Shown here one piece after another: positions 22,601-34,197 of a stretch of DNA of 64,000 nt (position 1 is its first letter; every line of letters begins with the position of its first letter). Below the pieces are notes generated by a model. The model saw only the letters and a list, made by a program, of their open reading frames with translations. It was not told the origin of the DNA and searched no databases. The DNA is taken from assembly GCA_030549495.1 (NCBI GenBank), contig JAUIRK010000880.1, forward strand, positions 248,001-312,000, given 5' to 3'. This DNA is from Nectonema munidae (taxonomy: Eukaryota; Nematomorpha; Nectonematoida; Nectonematidae). The position numbers and the translations under genes were made by a program.

Positions 22601-25600
22601 CGTTTAACCTGATAGGTTATGAGATATTTTATACATATTAATCAATATATTTATTTATCCACACTGTTATTCATATATTTTTAGATATATATTGAAATGT
22701 ATCTTAAAACCGCTGCTTACGTTTTAATTGAATTTTATTAGACAGAAAAATCGGGTATAAGACATATTACAAATGTTTTCTCTTTTTGAAGTTTTTACAT
22801 GCAAATGTGCTCTTTTGCCCAATTATATTATACTGTTTTGCATGAAAAATTACCATGTACCACTTTGATGTTTTAGTCTTTTGTATTGCTTGAATTGTGT
22901 TTTTTTTTTATGAATTTTAAATCAAATACAAGATATGCATCTTTACAATTAACCCTTTGATGATCAGTGTGAAACCAATATGCCTTAATTTTTTCTCCAG
23001 GCGCTAAAATGTTCTTTAATTCTAGCTTGGCCGTCTTGCTTTAAACTTTTCAGCTGTCTTACCTTTTCTATTTTGTTGTACAAAGGCTGACTGTTGATTC
23101 ATATGTTTTTTTGCCATCTTAGCAATTCCTTTCTCCCAACTTTCTTACTTTTAAGGCTTGGAAGTGCTTTCTGATTTGCAAACATACCCAAAACTTTTTC
23201 ACAATGGCAATTTGATTGGTGGGTTGGACACCATTATTCAAATGAGTAAAAGAGGTGACCTGCAAGAAATCGTTTCAAAAAGTACCATTCAAAGGTTTTT
23301 GCTTTCTTCTCTTTACGAAAATAGCGAAAGGTTCTTACCAAATCTTTGTTATCTGCTTTTTTCTCAAAATGAAGTCAACTCTTTTAATAAATGCACCGTA
23401 ATGATAATACACTTTTTCTATTCATTTTATATTTAAAAATTGTTTAGAAAATTTTGCGATTTTTATTTTGTTGAGATAATAATAATCTGTTCCCAGAAAA
23501 ATAAGTTTTTCTTCCAATGAATTAATTCTAAAAGTTTGCTTTATTTGAATCGGACCTCAATATAAACATTTATCTGCATTGGTTTTAAGCCAAAGTCTAG
23601 AAAAGGAAGAGTCTATTTATCTTTTTCAATGAGTTTTCGTTTTTTATTTGCAGGATATTGATTAAATGAAATATCCGTTTTATGTATTAAAACTTCATTC
23701 TTGCCAAATCCAAATTTGACTATATAATCTATAGTCAAATCCTAAGTATCATCATCATAATTTTTGAGTCAATATTTTTTCACCTCTTACAATTAAAATA
23801 ATATTTTATAAGTTATTAAAAAACTTGTTGAAAAGATGATATGTTTTCAAAATCTGGGCCTTAAATAGTTAGAGTAGTTTTCTTATCAAATTAATTAATG
23901 TCGTCTGTTTTTTCTGGAGTCGAATGGGTTAGATAGAAGGTAATTTCTCGTGATTTTGTTTGTAACATTAAGGATCAAAAAGATCTTGGAATCATCTTCA
24001 GTCGTAGTCTTCATGAAAGGAGATCGTAAAAGTCCGGTTTGCAAGTTTAGCAAAGCTCTCATTCCCATTCTCGACAAGACGAGGTAAGTGCATTTTATAT
24101 CACAAGCCATTTAGCATCCTGCGGTAGCTCCGATTCCTGAGAAGTAAACAAAAAGTAAATAAGTCATGCAATCTTGGATTGACATTTAAATTTCGAATCG
24201 TTAATTACTTTTGAATATTTTTAGCTCTTCAACCTTTCTTATTTCCTTCGTTATTAAAGTTTTAAATATTCTTCCAAAAAAATTCTTTGCCAAGTCTAAT
24301 AAGAGTGGGGTTTAAATATTTTAAACTGTTAAGTATTTGTTGTGGGAGGAAGCCTTTTTTAAGTATTTGGAGTTGAATATTTTGCTTCTGAATCCGCAAC
24401 CCTGCAGGTATATATAACTCCAGTCTGGAAAATTCGCGTCAACTCACATGTAGGCAACATAATTAGTATTATTCAAGGGCATTGCTAATGATGGGATGAT
24501 ATCAAAATTTTGAACGATTCCGATTTCCAAAAAAGCAAATTCTGATTCTTCTTGATTTAAAAAATTTACTTCATGTTTTGAAAAATGAGGCTTAGTTTGC
24601 ACATTCACTATTCATCCAACAGTATCTAAGTTTATCTACACTCTATATAAGTTTTTAAATTAAATTTTATATATAAAATATTCTATATTTGAAACATTTA
24701 TCCAGATAACAAAAGCTGATTTTGTTTTTTGATTACGTAAAAGAAACTTAGTTTTATACAGTTCCTGAAAGATTTTTAATAACATTTGTTTTTCATCAGC
24801 TTTGTTTTATGAAAAAATCACCATCTCAAAAAGTGGTCTTCTAAATGACCTTGTGATTGGTATTTTATGAAAGTATCATAAGATGGCCTTACTTTTTTGA
24901 ATTGCTTTGATGGAAGCGAAAAAACTGACATTTTTATTCATCTGTCATTTTGTGCAATCTATGATAGAAGGAACCCAATAAAAAGATAGATATTTATGAT
25001 GCGCAAATCTTTGGTATGGAACATTTTGGATTAAAAAAAATTGGAACGAACATTTAAAGAATCTTTCACTTGTCTCGAATCGCAAAAAATAAATGAATGC
25101 ATCTTTTCGATTTTAAATACGCGATTTAAAGTAGCTCTTTAAAACATCATTGCTTTATTCAAAGAGATTCTTCCAAAATTCAAAACAACTGATTTTTCAT
25201 TTTCAAACAAAATTTTAGTTTCGAATAACAATTTATATGTAATAGGTAACTTTAGGCAAACTTTGTAGTAAGTCTTAGGTTTTAACAAGGCGTATAATTT
25301 TAATGAACATTGTTTTCATAATCGATGCACAACCAGTGAATGAAGATGCCAATGGAAATGATTATTATCATTAAAAAGAGATCGCTTAATTATAAACTTT
25401 ATTAAATTTGTTTCGAAACGAAGTAAATCTATTTTATGTTAATTATCTAGATGTCTAAAAATGTGTTCCTAATTTTTTTTTGCTACTACTCTCCTTTAGA
25501 TCACCATTAGACTTCTCAGAATTAGAGCAATAATAAACAGGACAACATCCACATGGTTATCTCCTTTCAATTAATAAAATATATACAGTACACGGTATAC

Positions 25601-26927
25601 AAACAAGAGATAAAAACGTCAAAATTGTAAGAAAATGGGCTTCTAAGAAATTAACTTTGAGATGCATGAATCGCATAACGTAATTCAAGCGAGAATTTGG
25701 AAAAGATATAAAGAGACACAATGGAATAAGTTTATATCTGTAGTAAAAAATAATTGTCCTACTTTTAAACCTATATTTTCATTTATTCCTTTGAATGCTA
25801 GACAAATTTTGTTATACCAGGAAACCAAGTTTAGTTTTGGTTGAAATATATATTTATTCTATTTTTAGCATTCCTTATATCACATACAACATACTTGAAG
25901 ACGAAAACTTGCGACAATCTTTAAAGGAGTACTCTGATTGGCCAACATATCCTCAAATATACGCCAATTCAAATTTAATTGGTGGAATTGATATCATAAA
26001 GGTTTTCTTTAACTTTTTTTAATTTTCTCACAGTAAAACATGGAAAATGATGGGGTAATTGTGCAATCTGAAATCTGTCATCCATTCCATAAGATTGATA
26101 TTTAAAATTTCTCTAAGGATAAAATAAAATGGGTGAAAGCACTGGACAAAGTACAGTATTTAGCTGAATTTGAAGTTAGTGAAAGAGAAGGGAGGCAGTC
26201 TGTCTAACTAGGCACTATTTTCAAATGCTCTATTTGTTCTTTAGCTGATCAACTTCTTCATTATAAATACTTTCTTATAAAAGAGCTAGGTCTTTCTTAT
26301 TTTCAATTTATGACATTTATTAGCTTATTTTAATCTGATTGAATATTTAAAAGTAAATTTTTATTTTAAAAAAGAATTTAACTATATTCATATTTATCTA
26401 TAAAAGTAAAGAGAATAGAGATATTATAAATCAAATTAATTGACTTATTTCCTTTAAACCCTATTCACACTTAACTAATTATGTTAATAAGCATTTAACA
26501 TAGTCTTTGTATATTCTTTGTTCACATTTTGATTTTTATTTTCATAATTTTTGTCTAGCAAATTCTCTATATAAAATAATATAATGGATATTTGATTTTC
26601 CCATCATTGAAAAGTACCACATCCTTAGATTCATCAAAGTATGCTTTTCCAATTTGTTAAGGAATTGTCCTTGTATTTTCTTTATTTATTTTTTTCTTTT
26701 CATTTTTAAGTGCTATTTTTGTAAGTTGAAGAAAGTAATTGACAAGTAATGCCTAAAAAAGTAAAAATGATAGTTAACTGTGAAAAAGTTATTTTTTAAT
26801 TTGATATCTCATTATCTTTCTAAGCTTGTTTTAACATTTACTACTTTTTTAGCAACTCGATGAAAGTGACGAGCTTGTTAAGACGCTAACTTCTAATATA
26901 ACTACAACAGAAGGCAACCAGACCTAA
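10524..26927 (+). CDS. GLRX3: Glutaredoxin-3 (PICOT-like), split gene
   Basis: Multidomain monothiol glutaredoxin. In animals GLRX3 binds bridging [2Fe-2S] clusters with glutathione and works with BOLA2 in cytosolic and nuclear iron handling. Visible exons encode, in order, a thioredoxin-like domain ([10 protein letters not shown], then [10 protein letters not shown] with the cis-Pro loop) and two Grx domains, each with WMLFMKG- or VVVFMKG-type strands, TYP and LIGG(L/I)D. Exon junctions and phases are coherent from 19428 to the stop. The thioredoxin part is less clean: the start is unproven and the third exon (about 12116-12185) does not read through in one frame. Both Grx active sites differ from CGFS. 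The roughly 7.3-kb intron between thioredoxin and Grx1 holds a hAT and LINE debris. A poly(A) signal follows at 26988. Confidence 0.85.
11989..12063 (+). CDS. GLRX3: GLRX3 exon: thioredoxin-domain beta3 and cis-Pro loop
   Basis: 25 codons, [15 protein letters not shown] then [10 protein letters not shown], flanked by ttttaaag and gtaaat, phase 0 at both ends. This aligns directly with LEAEGVPEVSEKYEI..SVPTFLFFK of vertebrate GLRX3. Confidence 0.85.
12116..12185 (+). pseudogene. GLRX3: GLRX3 exon 3 candidate with frame break
   Basis: One frame gives KKDGKTFF and a second frame, starting just after a run of seven T, gives [14 protein letters not shown]. These are the two halves expected at the end of the thioredoxin domain. 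The upstream acceptor (ttaatag) also leaves an awkward phase, and a 39-nt intron using ttaacaag at 12102 is an alternative. The break sits in a homopolymer, so it could be an assembly error or a real lesion in the host gene. Confidence 0.45.
12823..13676 (-). pseudogene. hAT transposase central region, fragmented
   Basis: Three open pieces on the - strand follow one another (13676-13251, 13309-13127, 13092-12823). They contain [30 protein letters not shown] and [11 protein letters not shown], the layout of ZMYM1-like hAT enzymes where a helical insertion precedes the C-terminal dimerisation region. Frame changes between pieces may be introns (some look bounded by gt/ag) or lesions. No host function is implied. 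Confidence 0.6.
14690..14750 (+). repeat. (TG)n microsatellite and adjoining 47-bp duplicate
   Basis: A (tg)n tract runs into gtatctaacttttattttg and a ggggtgtgtgtggagcgaat end. The same segment, with a shorter TG run, occurs at 16327-16373 outside the hAT, so a patch was copied between the element interior and its flank. Confidence 0.7.
15275..15418 (-). CDS. hAT (ZMYM1-like) transposase, N-terminal exon
   Basis: The ATG opens [20 protein letters not shown]... for 48 codons, ending ELNCK before a gtaaat donor. It is the first exon of the intron-inserted hAT. A following exon beginning [14 protein letters not shown] meets a stop, in line with decay. Confidence 0.55.
15800..17438. other. GLRX3 intron, no gene seen
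   Basis: Intronic sequence with the second copy of the 47-bp segment at 16327-16373. A short shared word (agttatataaaaactcattg) occurs near 11557 and 16578, class unknown. The 69-codon open frame at 16321 has no recognised product. Confidence 0.5.
17439..17655. other. Low-complexity poly-A/T/G patch, likely assembly artefact
   Basis: Long alternating runs of T, A and G with almost no other sequence. It resembles unpolished long-read consensus more than a biological repeat. Coordinates nearby may be unreliable. Confidence 0.6.
17745..17807 (+). repeat. Dispersed 63-bp repeat, copy 1
   Basis: The block from aacgaacaaaatcaacataa to aagatagattgaaaaa recurs almost identically at 20518-20581 in the same orientation, with unrelated flanks. 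Confidence 0.75.
17870..18745 (+). mobile_element. Non-LTR retrotransposon (LINE) 3' fragment
   Basis: Broken reverse-transcriptase C-terminal coding. Near 17905 a frame reads [18 protein letters not shown], matching the G..IN..KT..M strand of LINE RTs. From about 18370 another reads [12 protein letters not shown], and later [17 protein letters not shown] and [11 protein letters not shown], the typical thumb and post-RT region (ETWAL..., RLRWFGHV.R). The fragment is 5'-truncated, with several stops and frame changes. It sits inside the GLRX3 intron on the sense strand. Confidence 0.75.
19146..19230 (+). repeat. hAT-type terminal fragment
   Basis: It begins cagtggttcccaacctttt, a hAT terminal repeat of the same general type as that ending at 1307. 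No matching right end was found. Confidence 0.4.
19428..19536 (+). CDS. GLRX3: GLRX3 exon: linker and Grx1 first strand
   Basis: It follows acceptor acttaag. It encodes a charged linker ([17 protein letters not shown]), then [14 protein letters not shown], ending one base into the next codon at donor gtatga. The final Cys is the Grx1 active-site cysteine. The preceding exon should end in phase 0. Confidence 0.85.
20026..20115 (+). CDS. GLRX3: GLRX3 exon: Grx1 active-site helix
   Basis: The acceptor ttttctaag joins in phase 1, giving [16 protein letters not shown] where other GLRX3 proteins have CGFS-KQMVEILHKHNI. It ends VKQ+g at donor gtaaaa. The alignment through [17 protein letters not shown] is gap-free, which supports the junction and hence the CHAS active site. 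Confidence 0.85.
20518..20581 (+). repeat. Dispersed 63-bp repeat, copy 2
   Basis: Near-identical to 17745-17807. The sequence before it (20425-20515) contains tRNA-like ctgttcgagtcactcc and may belong to the same element. Confidence 0.7.
20700..20828 (-). mobile_element. piggyBac-type MITE, copy 1
   Basis: A 129-bp unit bounded by ttaa on both sides (20696-20699 and 20829-20832), with ends cccattaagt and acttaatggg, the CCC..GGG and TTAA signature of piggyBac. On the - strand it is open and reads [17 protein letters not shown] then [17 protein letters not shown] second copy lies inverted at 22056-22189. Confidence 0.75.
21579..21634 (+). repeat. Imperfect hairpin / inverted repeat
   Basis: The left arm ends ccacacgcactttg and the right arm begins caaagtgcgtttgtgtgg, with an 8-nt loop (gttccctg). 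Both arms extend outward to ctcg/cgag with small bulges. It sits in a GLRX3 intron and may be a foldback remnant; no function is claimed. Confidence 0.5.
22056..22189 (+). mobile_element. piggyBac-type MITE, copy 2
   Basis: It is the reverse complement of the 20700-20828 unit, with over 90 clearly matching bases from agcagacgatatctaaaaaa onward. The left end keeps ttaaccc; the right end has decayed (gcattaagg). The two copies face each other 1.2 kb apart in the same intron. Confidence 0.7.
23156..23294 (+). CDS. GLRX3: GLRX3 exon: Grx1 C-terminal half and linker
   Basis: It joins in phase 1 to give [19 protein letters not shown] then [23 protein letters not shown] is the cis-Pro loop and GG(L)D the glutathione-binding turn. 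The usual SxWPTYP has become SDLQTYP. The donor at 23295 (gttttt) follows STIQ+ag and fits the next exon's phase. Confidence 0.85.
23973..24083 (+). CDS. GLRX3: GLRX3 exon: Grx2 first strand and active site
   Basis: After acceptor acattaag it reads [18 protein letters not shown], then [18 protein letters not shown], with a strong donor gtaagt. The active-site tetrad is CKFS instead of CGFS. Spacing from FMKG to the Cys matches the family. Confidence 0.85.
25869..26001 (+). CDS. GLRX3: GLRX3 exon: Grx2 C-terminal half
   Basis: It encodes [20 protein letters not shown], then [16 protein letters not shown] and LIGGIDIIK. This half of Grx2 is canonical: WPTYP, GG, D. The donor gttttc follows in phase 0. 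Confidence 0.9.
26853..26927 (+). CDS. GLRX3: GLRX3 last coding exon
   Basis: Twenty-four codons ([15 protein letters not shown]...NQT) and a TAA, after acceptor tttttttag. It corresponds to KELKENGEL.. at the end of animal GLRX3, with a short polar tail. Confidence 0.85.
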   Translation, partial: QLDESDELVKTLTSNITTTEGNQT

Positions 26928-26987
26928 TTTATCCGAACCTAAGTGAAAGTGCATTTTTGTGTTTGCTTTGATTTATTTTTTTTACCA

Positions 26988-26993
26988 AATAAA
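26988..26993 (+). terminator. Poly(A) signal of GLRX3-like gene
   Basis: AATAAA, 61 bases after the stop codon. It gives a short 3' UTR and marks the end of the + strand gene before the converging TMEM245-like gene. Confidence 0.65.
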
Positions 26994-26999
26994 GCTTCA

Positions 27000-28292
27000 A
27001 AATTAAAAACTTTTTTTTGGATTCCTTGAACTTTTTATATTTATAGTTATTAGACCCGAAAAAAATAAATATTTAAAATTCAAGCAATTAACTTCTTTCT
27101 GCGTTAGTTGATGATATTTTTTAGTAAATTTACGTTTTTCAAAAATTCTGTTGATTATAAATCTCGTACTCCAAAATTAATATGCATGCTCCCATTTTGC
27201 TTTTCAAAAAGAAGTTTTTTGTACAAGTTCCTCAAAAAATACCTTTCTGTACGTAAGGTCGAGAATTTTGCAGTTTATTTAAGAGCCTTGAAGGTTTTTG
27301 AGTACAAGACTTATGTCTAAGGCAAAGAAATTAGTTGACACTTCAACAGTAAAAGTGGTCGGTCATGGAAGCTTGCGCTGATTCTTTGATTCATATTAAA
27401 CGGTCTTTTCTTCAAAAATTTAACTTCAGAGCACTTTCTTCAAAATTTCAAACAAGTTTCTATTTCTTTTTGCTGAAATTTTCAAGATTAGTAAAGTTTA
27501 CCAGACAAAAGATGAAATAATTTACAAAGATCATAAAGATATTGGCAGTGCTGCTGTTACTCTTTCGTCAAAATTATGTTTGTATAAAAGAGAAAATGTT
27601 ATTCAGAGAGCAATGTATCAAGTTAGTAGTTGCTACTGTGTCTAAGATTTTTCAGAGAAGTCCTTTGAAGCTCAAAATGCCCGTGTTGTATCTTGATTAG
27701 TCCAAGTAGCTATATTAAGTTTGATAAGTTTTTCAGAGAGGAAAATGGAAGAATTGGGTGAGCTTGTATTTGAAAGAAAATGAATAACTGACAAGGCATA
27801 TGTTCACTGTTCAGTATCCTCAATTGTGTGGAAAGATTTGTTATGCGACTTTGACTGGAACCTTCTTTTATGAGATGTTTGGAAGACGTAGTGAGTTTAG
27901 TGAATTATTTGGAATTTGTGAGATCATCTTGACCTTAATACATGTGATTGCATTTTCTAAATCAATGCTGATAATAAAGTTGAATACTAATAACTCAAAG
28001 TCACCCAAAACTGAAAAAATAACCAGAATAAGATTTCGTATACTTATTATTATAGCACACTAGTTTTCATTATCATAAAATAATTTTCAAATTATTTATA
28101 AAGATAATTAAATTACATTTATTGATATTATTTAATTAGATACAAGGATTCGATATAAATACTAAAATTTACATATGCTTACTTAATGCAGTAAATGAAA
28201 ATTTAAAAATGTTCCTTCTTAGAATGTTAAAAGTAAACAAAATATTGAAAATAAAAGATAATTGCACACAAACTTTTAAAAATGATTGGAAC
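27000..28292. other. Intergenic between convergent genes, decayed coding-like patches
   Basis: It separates two tail-to-tail genes. Around 27310-27660 short runs look coding (for example DEIIYKDHKDIGSAAVTL) but are broken by stops, probably an unidentified transposase relic. A reverse-strand AATAAA at 28118-28123 is the likely poly(A) signal of the - strand gene. Confidence 0.5.
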
Positions 28293-29571
28293 TTAAGAAA
28301 ATTTCAAGCGCGAGGTATACGATATGGTTGGAATAGATACTGTACGTGTTGCAACCGTTGGCAGTTTCTCACTTGGAGCGCCTTCACTCCGTCTTGCTGG
28401 ATTCGCAGGCACTTTCTTGTCGATATCGCTACGCGCATTCATCTCCACACTTGCGTCACTTGAATCATTCCCTAATTTGGTACCGGTGTTCAGAATGAAA
28501 CGAGAGAGCAAAGCGAAGGCTATTTGCAAAGTGCACATCACAATCGGAGCAATGATGACTCCCTGAGCTCCAAAGGCTGAAATGCCGCCTACGATGGATA
28601 AGCTCAAGAAGAACGTGTTTTTGCCTTTCACGTTGTTAACACTTTCATCATCCACCAGCATCTCTCTATGCATGATGGCGTCCACGAAGAGGGTGGGCAG
28701 GATGTGCAAGCCGAGGAACAAGACAGGAAGCATGAAGGAGTAGTTTGAGTGGAAGAGAAAGATGTCAAAGCAAGCTGGGAGAGCAGCTATATATGTCGGG
28801 AGAATGGGGAGAGCGGCTAGAGACGCTGCAGCCAGTGCGGGCATGAAAACAAGCTTGCACTCAAACAGCTTGTGCGTGAACAGGTAAAAGAGAGCGTAAA
28901 AAGAAGACATCTTGAAGATGGAGGAAAATACGTTGGTGACGGAGCGCTTAAAAGTACTCTCGACTTCTGGACCAAGAAAGGAAGTTACGGCCGTGATAAA
29001 AGAAGTATCTGCCTTGCTCGAGTACTCCACATTCAAAAAGTACAAAAGGGTCAGGATGAAGAAAATGGTGGTCAAGAGGGCGTTGATGAAAGCACTACTG
29101 CCTCCAACGATGCCTGAGATCACTGTAAAGATGTTGTCCACTACCAAAGACTTCACAACGTTCAAAATTGATGCGATGCTTTCCGTATTCTTCTGAAACA
29201 TCTGCAATATCTTGTCTGAATTTTCCATACCTAATTGCACAACATGATTGTAAAAGGAATACCAGGTTGTTATCGACTTCCTATTGAAATGCGGAGTCAC
29301 GCTAATTTCTTTTGTGTCAGATGTGAAATTGCTTGACGGATCCATGGAGTACCTTCGCACAACTTCGTAAAATATCGTATCGTATAAAGACATCACTTTT
29401 GTTTTCAATTCGATTGATGTCGTTTGATTAAGTGAAGAGGATGAAAAAAATGGCACTTTCTTCAAATTATCATTCAGCCACTCGCGCCCAGAAACATATG
29501 CAGTATTGAGGAGTTCGTTCAGTTTTTCTTGATCAGGAAGCCAGGAAGATCTATAAAACATTTTCATAAAT
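28293..29571 (-). CDS. TMEM245: TMEM245 last exon: AI-2E-like core
   Basis: 426 codons, slightly GC-richer than its surroundings. It has a soluble helical part (WLPDQEKLNELLNTAYVSGR), then membrane segments around FINALLTTIFFILTLLYFL, AASLAALPILPTYIAALPA, LFLGLHILPTLFVDA and GVIIAPIVMCTLQIAFALL, and a polar cytosolic tail. The acceptor could be at 29572 or 29551; both keep phase. Confidence 0.85.
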
Positions 29572-32500
29572 CTGGTTAAAAATCGTTCAGGGAACATATT
29601 TTAATAAGCAGAGTAATATAAATAGAAGAAATGAACTGAACACGTGTCTAATGGTTCTATCACCTAAAGGCTTATTGAACAAATGTTTTAAACTTCAGTA
29701 AAATATTATACAATCAAATTTTTTTCGCGGTGAGATAAGAGATTTATGTGGAATGAGGCTCCTCTAACGATGCCTCTGTTTATATTTCAGAATTAATAAG
29801 TTTCCTAGTTTTCTTCATGCTTCATTGTATTGAGGCAGAATCTCTATGGCTAAGTCAATTTACCTTTTGGAAGGAATATAAGACGAAAGGAAGGGTTGAA
29901 AAATAAAGCAAATATCCTTATACTTTATCCCTACAATCTTCACTACACTAAAAATTAAAATGGTCCTATAAATTAGCAGGAATATACCACTTGTATACTC
30001 TATACATCTCATTCATAAGTTTTCTTGCCATTTTGATTCATCAATAGAAAACTTTATCCATTTAATTAGACCAGCGTTGGTTAGATAAAGGCACTTAGAC
30101 AAAACCTGTGGTCACAAATTGTAGGCCGGGTTAAGATATACTTAAAGGGGCTTGGGTAAGTTGAAAAAAGGAGGTTTTAGTTTTATATATTAAAAATCAA
30201 TAGTATAGTCAAACAATTTTTTGAATATGATCTTTGTACTCCAAAAAAGCCAAACTTTAGAAATGCTATCTTAAAAGTGTGATTCCTTGGACAAAGACAT
30301 ATCTTTGAGAAATAGGACTTCCATCATTCATTGAAATTAAAACCAAGCAAAGAAATGGATAGGAAGTTCACAGTGCTTTGCGCTATACATTGCCTTATTT
30401 AAAACTGAGAGCTAAGGAACCCATGAAGAGGAAACAAATACATTCATCTCACGCATAAATAAAAACAATCATTTTGCAATATTTTTTACATAAAATATTT
30501 TTGAAAATTGTGCAAGATTGCTAAAACCTGGATAACATTTATTTTATTCAAGCGTGGACAAAAAAGTTTTGGAATCGATGTTCCTTAGACAAAAATGCAA
30601 TCGAGATATGGAAAGTGTGGCATTTATTTTAAGATTCGTTTTAAAATTCAAAAACGTTTAAAAGGAGACTGGTAAAATATGGAAAGTCTTACTTTGATTT
30701 GACGAAGGAGGAATTGAGAGTCGAATGCAACAGACTTATTAACTCCAAGCTTTCATAGTATATCTTAAAAATAGAAATGATTATTTTGCTATTCAATTGT
30801 TAGATTATTATTATCCCAAGTCCACGCGTATTAGCGATGCTGCTAATGAATAATTCATGGAATCACATTTATGTAATTAGCTAATCAATCTCCATTTTCT
30901 ATGTTGATATGTGAAATTTCTTCCTGCGGATACTTCCCTATTTAATAAACTTCCAAAATAAGGACACTTTATTATGATGGATATTTTAGTGAATGGATTT
31001 TCTGAAATATAAATTTTTAATCACTCATTTCTTCCATAAAGACACTTCTCTAATAAGGACATTATTGTGAGTCCCAAGTCTGTGTACGCATTATAGAAAT
31101 AATAATCTTTATAATCCCCGCATGAAATTCTCTGGAAGAGAAAGTGTTACGTTGTAAAATGATATACAGTAGGAAATTCTACATTTGAAATATTACAAGA
31201 ACAAAAAGAAAAATCACAATCCAAAAAAGTACTCAGAGAAGGAGGAATCTCATAAGGATTACCTAGGCCTCGCTTCGTAATTCACATTTCTCCATTTTAT
31301 CTAATCGAATCTAGGAGTATACAAGATGCAGGGTAGCTGAATGTCAGAGCATACAAAATTCTACGCTCAGGCCCAATAAGATACTGACGCCTCATCAAAT
31401 AAAAATCATGGGCTTTACATTATATCAAAATTTATTCAAAAAGATGAGCAGAGAAATTTCTATTTTTGGGACACCGGCTTCACATTGCTCCTCAAAGGGT
31501 TAAACGATATCAACATCAGTTTTATTCTAAGAAGATTCAAATATTCACTATATGAGCAGTTTCACAAAAAATATCAATTTGAAGGTGTAAAAGGAGAAAT
31601 TTAATTTTACCTGAAAGAGAAAAAAGAAAGAAATGGCCAAAATAGAGAGCAAAGACACACTAATCACCATGAATGATGTTGCTGCATCTGTATAACTCAC
31701 CATCGCCTTCAAAATCTAAAAATAGATAGGAAGAGTCAGTCCACGAAAACACTACGTCTAAGAAAGCGATTTGAAAACAGCTTTATTCCAGCTTATTTGA
31801 AATCACTTAACACATATACAGTTTTTACCTGCTTAAGCGAGACTAGCTGAACACCAAGTTAAGGAGGTAGCTCACTTAACGAGACAGTAATAAAAATTCT
31901 TGATCTTTCTATGAATATTTTTTTATACTCATTCAAATTATTTTAAAATATCTTGCTCATTAATAAATTGCTATTTCATTTTTTCAAATGCACAGTAAAT
32001 GAGATATTTTGTTAAATCCATAGCCTTGCTTAAATAAGAAACACCTCCCCTCCCCTCCTATCTGATTTCATGAGGGGTGAAAAAGCTTTTCGCTCCACCA
32101 ATAAGTTTGAATTTTTTCAATTTTATATCTTTTTCATATCATTAAAAAACTTGTTTGGCTTGTGATTAGACTTTCCAATTTTACTTTACTTCTCTTACGG
32201 TTGTTGAGTTTCAGACACAAAATTTGCCCCAAAAATTTTAAGGATGTGTGACCCTGTAGTGGATATATAGGCAACGCTAATTTTCAATATTTTTAGATAT
32301 CGGTATTTACCGATAAAAAGTTATTGATTTTGGAGACCTTTGATTTTAAATGAAAGTAAATTTACCATTTTGTCAACTTTGAAGAAGATTTTTGGGAAAT
32401 AGCTTAGATATTCTGGTAGGATCCAAGGCTTGAACTCAGCATACTTCCTCCGTATTAGATTGAAAAAATTAAGATTTTCCCAATTGAAGGAAGCAGCTCG

Positions 32501-34163
32501 AAGAACTAAACAATAAATACACAAAAAGATAGGACATTTTTTATAATAAAACCTCAAGACAAACTATTATATCCGTTGCAGCAAATGGGAAAGAGACGCT
32601 TCACATGAAACGGATAAATAAAGGCATTTAATTGAAATTAGGAGGCAATTCCTTTTTGTGTGTACATTTCTTAATAAAATTAATTTTAAAAATATTTTCT
32701 CCCAAGCAAGATTTTTTCCTTTATGAACTTTTAGCATTCGATTTGTGGAATAGTGTAGTTAATATTAAGTGATTAAAACAGGCAATAAATACATTTTTAA
32801 GACTATTTAAAGAGAAATGAATTGAGCAAGCCGGGATTCACTATTAGAATGCGAATGATTTGATATCTATATAATTGCAAATTTTGATGAACCGCACTGA
32901 AGGCTTAAACAGCTTTTCTTTTGTATTACAAAAAAAGAAAAAAATTTTACGCCTCAAAACATATGAAGTAAAAAGGATTCAATTTGTAAAGATTGTCTTT
33001 ATACCGAAACAATTATTGTTTAGCGGATCAATTGTAAGTTGCATATTGGAGGATTGGGTGATAGAGATTGTTCATTTATATGAAACATTGAAAACGAGGC
33101 CAAAAAATCGTGCGTCAACAAATAACAGTGAATTGGCCTGAAAATTTTTTAAAAAAACGTTTTTCAGTCATTTTAAATTGAACTGGATTCAATAATATAC
33201 ATAGGAATCGTTTGTTTTCAGCAATATTTTATTTTTCCATTCATCCGCAAAAGAACTAAATTCCCCTTTATGGAGAAATAAATCAAAGAAAATAAAAAAT
33301 TTAAAAAAAAATTAGAGTTTTAGACGATAATTTTAAGAGAATTCATAAGCCAAAAAATATGGAAGAGATCGTGGGCCATATGGAAAAATCATGTGCCAAA
33401 ATTTGGGAAACTTTGATTAAAAATAGTAATAAATACGAAGTAATAAAAGAATAACTCACGTAAAAATTTCAGGAATATGATTGAAAAAGTGAGAGGCAGG
33501 AGAACAAGAATCCAATACTTGAAGTAGAGAAACAGGCAAAGATAGAGCATAACAGCCAACAAGACTTGACTGTTCAGCTCGAAGTCCTACAAGATGTAAA
33601 ATGATGCGCAACTAAAAAGGCAGAGTTGGTATTTGCAAAATAACTCTATAATATGGCGGCTTATTTCGTGACTAAAGCTACAAGTTATGAAACTTTGTTG
33701 TTTAATTTCTTTACCAAATATGGTTCATTTTGACGAGTGCAAATCATTTGATAATGTTCTCAAATAAAAATATTTCCAAGATTTCTAAAGCCATCGAGCG
33801 AGTAAATCATCCATTACATAGAATTATTTTCATATTTCCGAAATAAAATTGATTTAAAATTAAATATTTTCAAATTAGATGAATTTTTTAACTCATTTTT
33901 TTCTATTTATAAAAATAGATATGAAAGCTCTTTTATATCTATTAAGAATAAAAAAATTTATTATTTTTAGTAAAACTTAAAGAGAAAAGTGAACATAGAT
34001 GTAATAGGTAATAATATAAAAAATATAGAGCAGTATAATAAGGTGATCACTAAAATGAAATGGGCGAATGCCATTCAAAGTTGATATCCTTTTCCCGAAG
34101 ACTTCATGGAATGCTTTAAGGGGGATAAAAAGGGGTGCCGGGGATAACCTTTTCTTTAAAATT

Positions 34164-34197
<34 letters not shown>

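Noticed and set aside
28872-29196. + strand open frames inside the TMEM245 last exon
   Set aside because: They are shadows of the - strand coding exon, which matches a known family.
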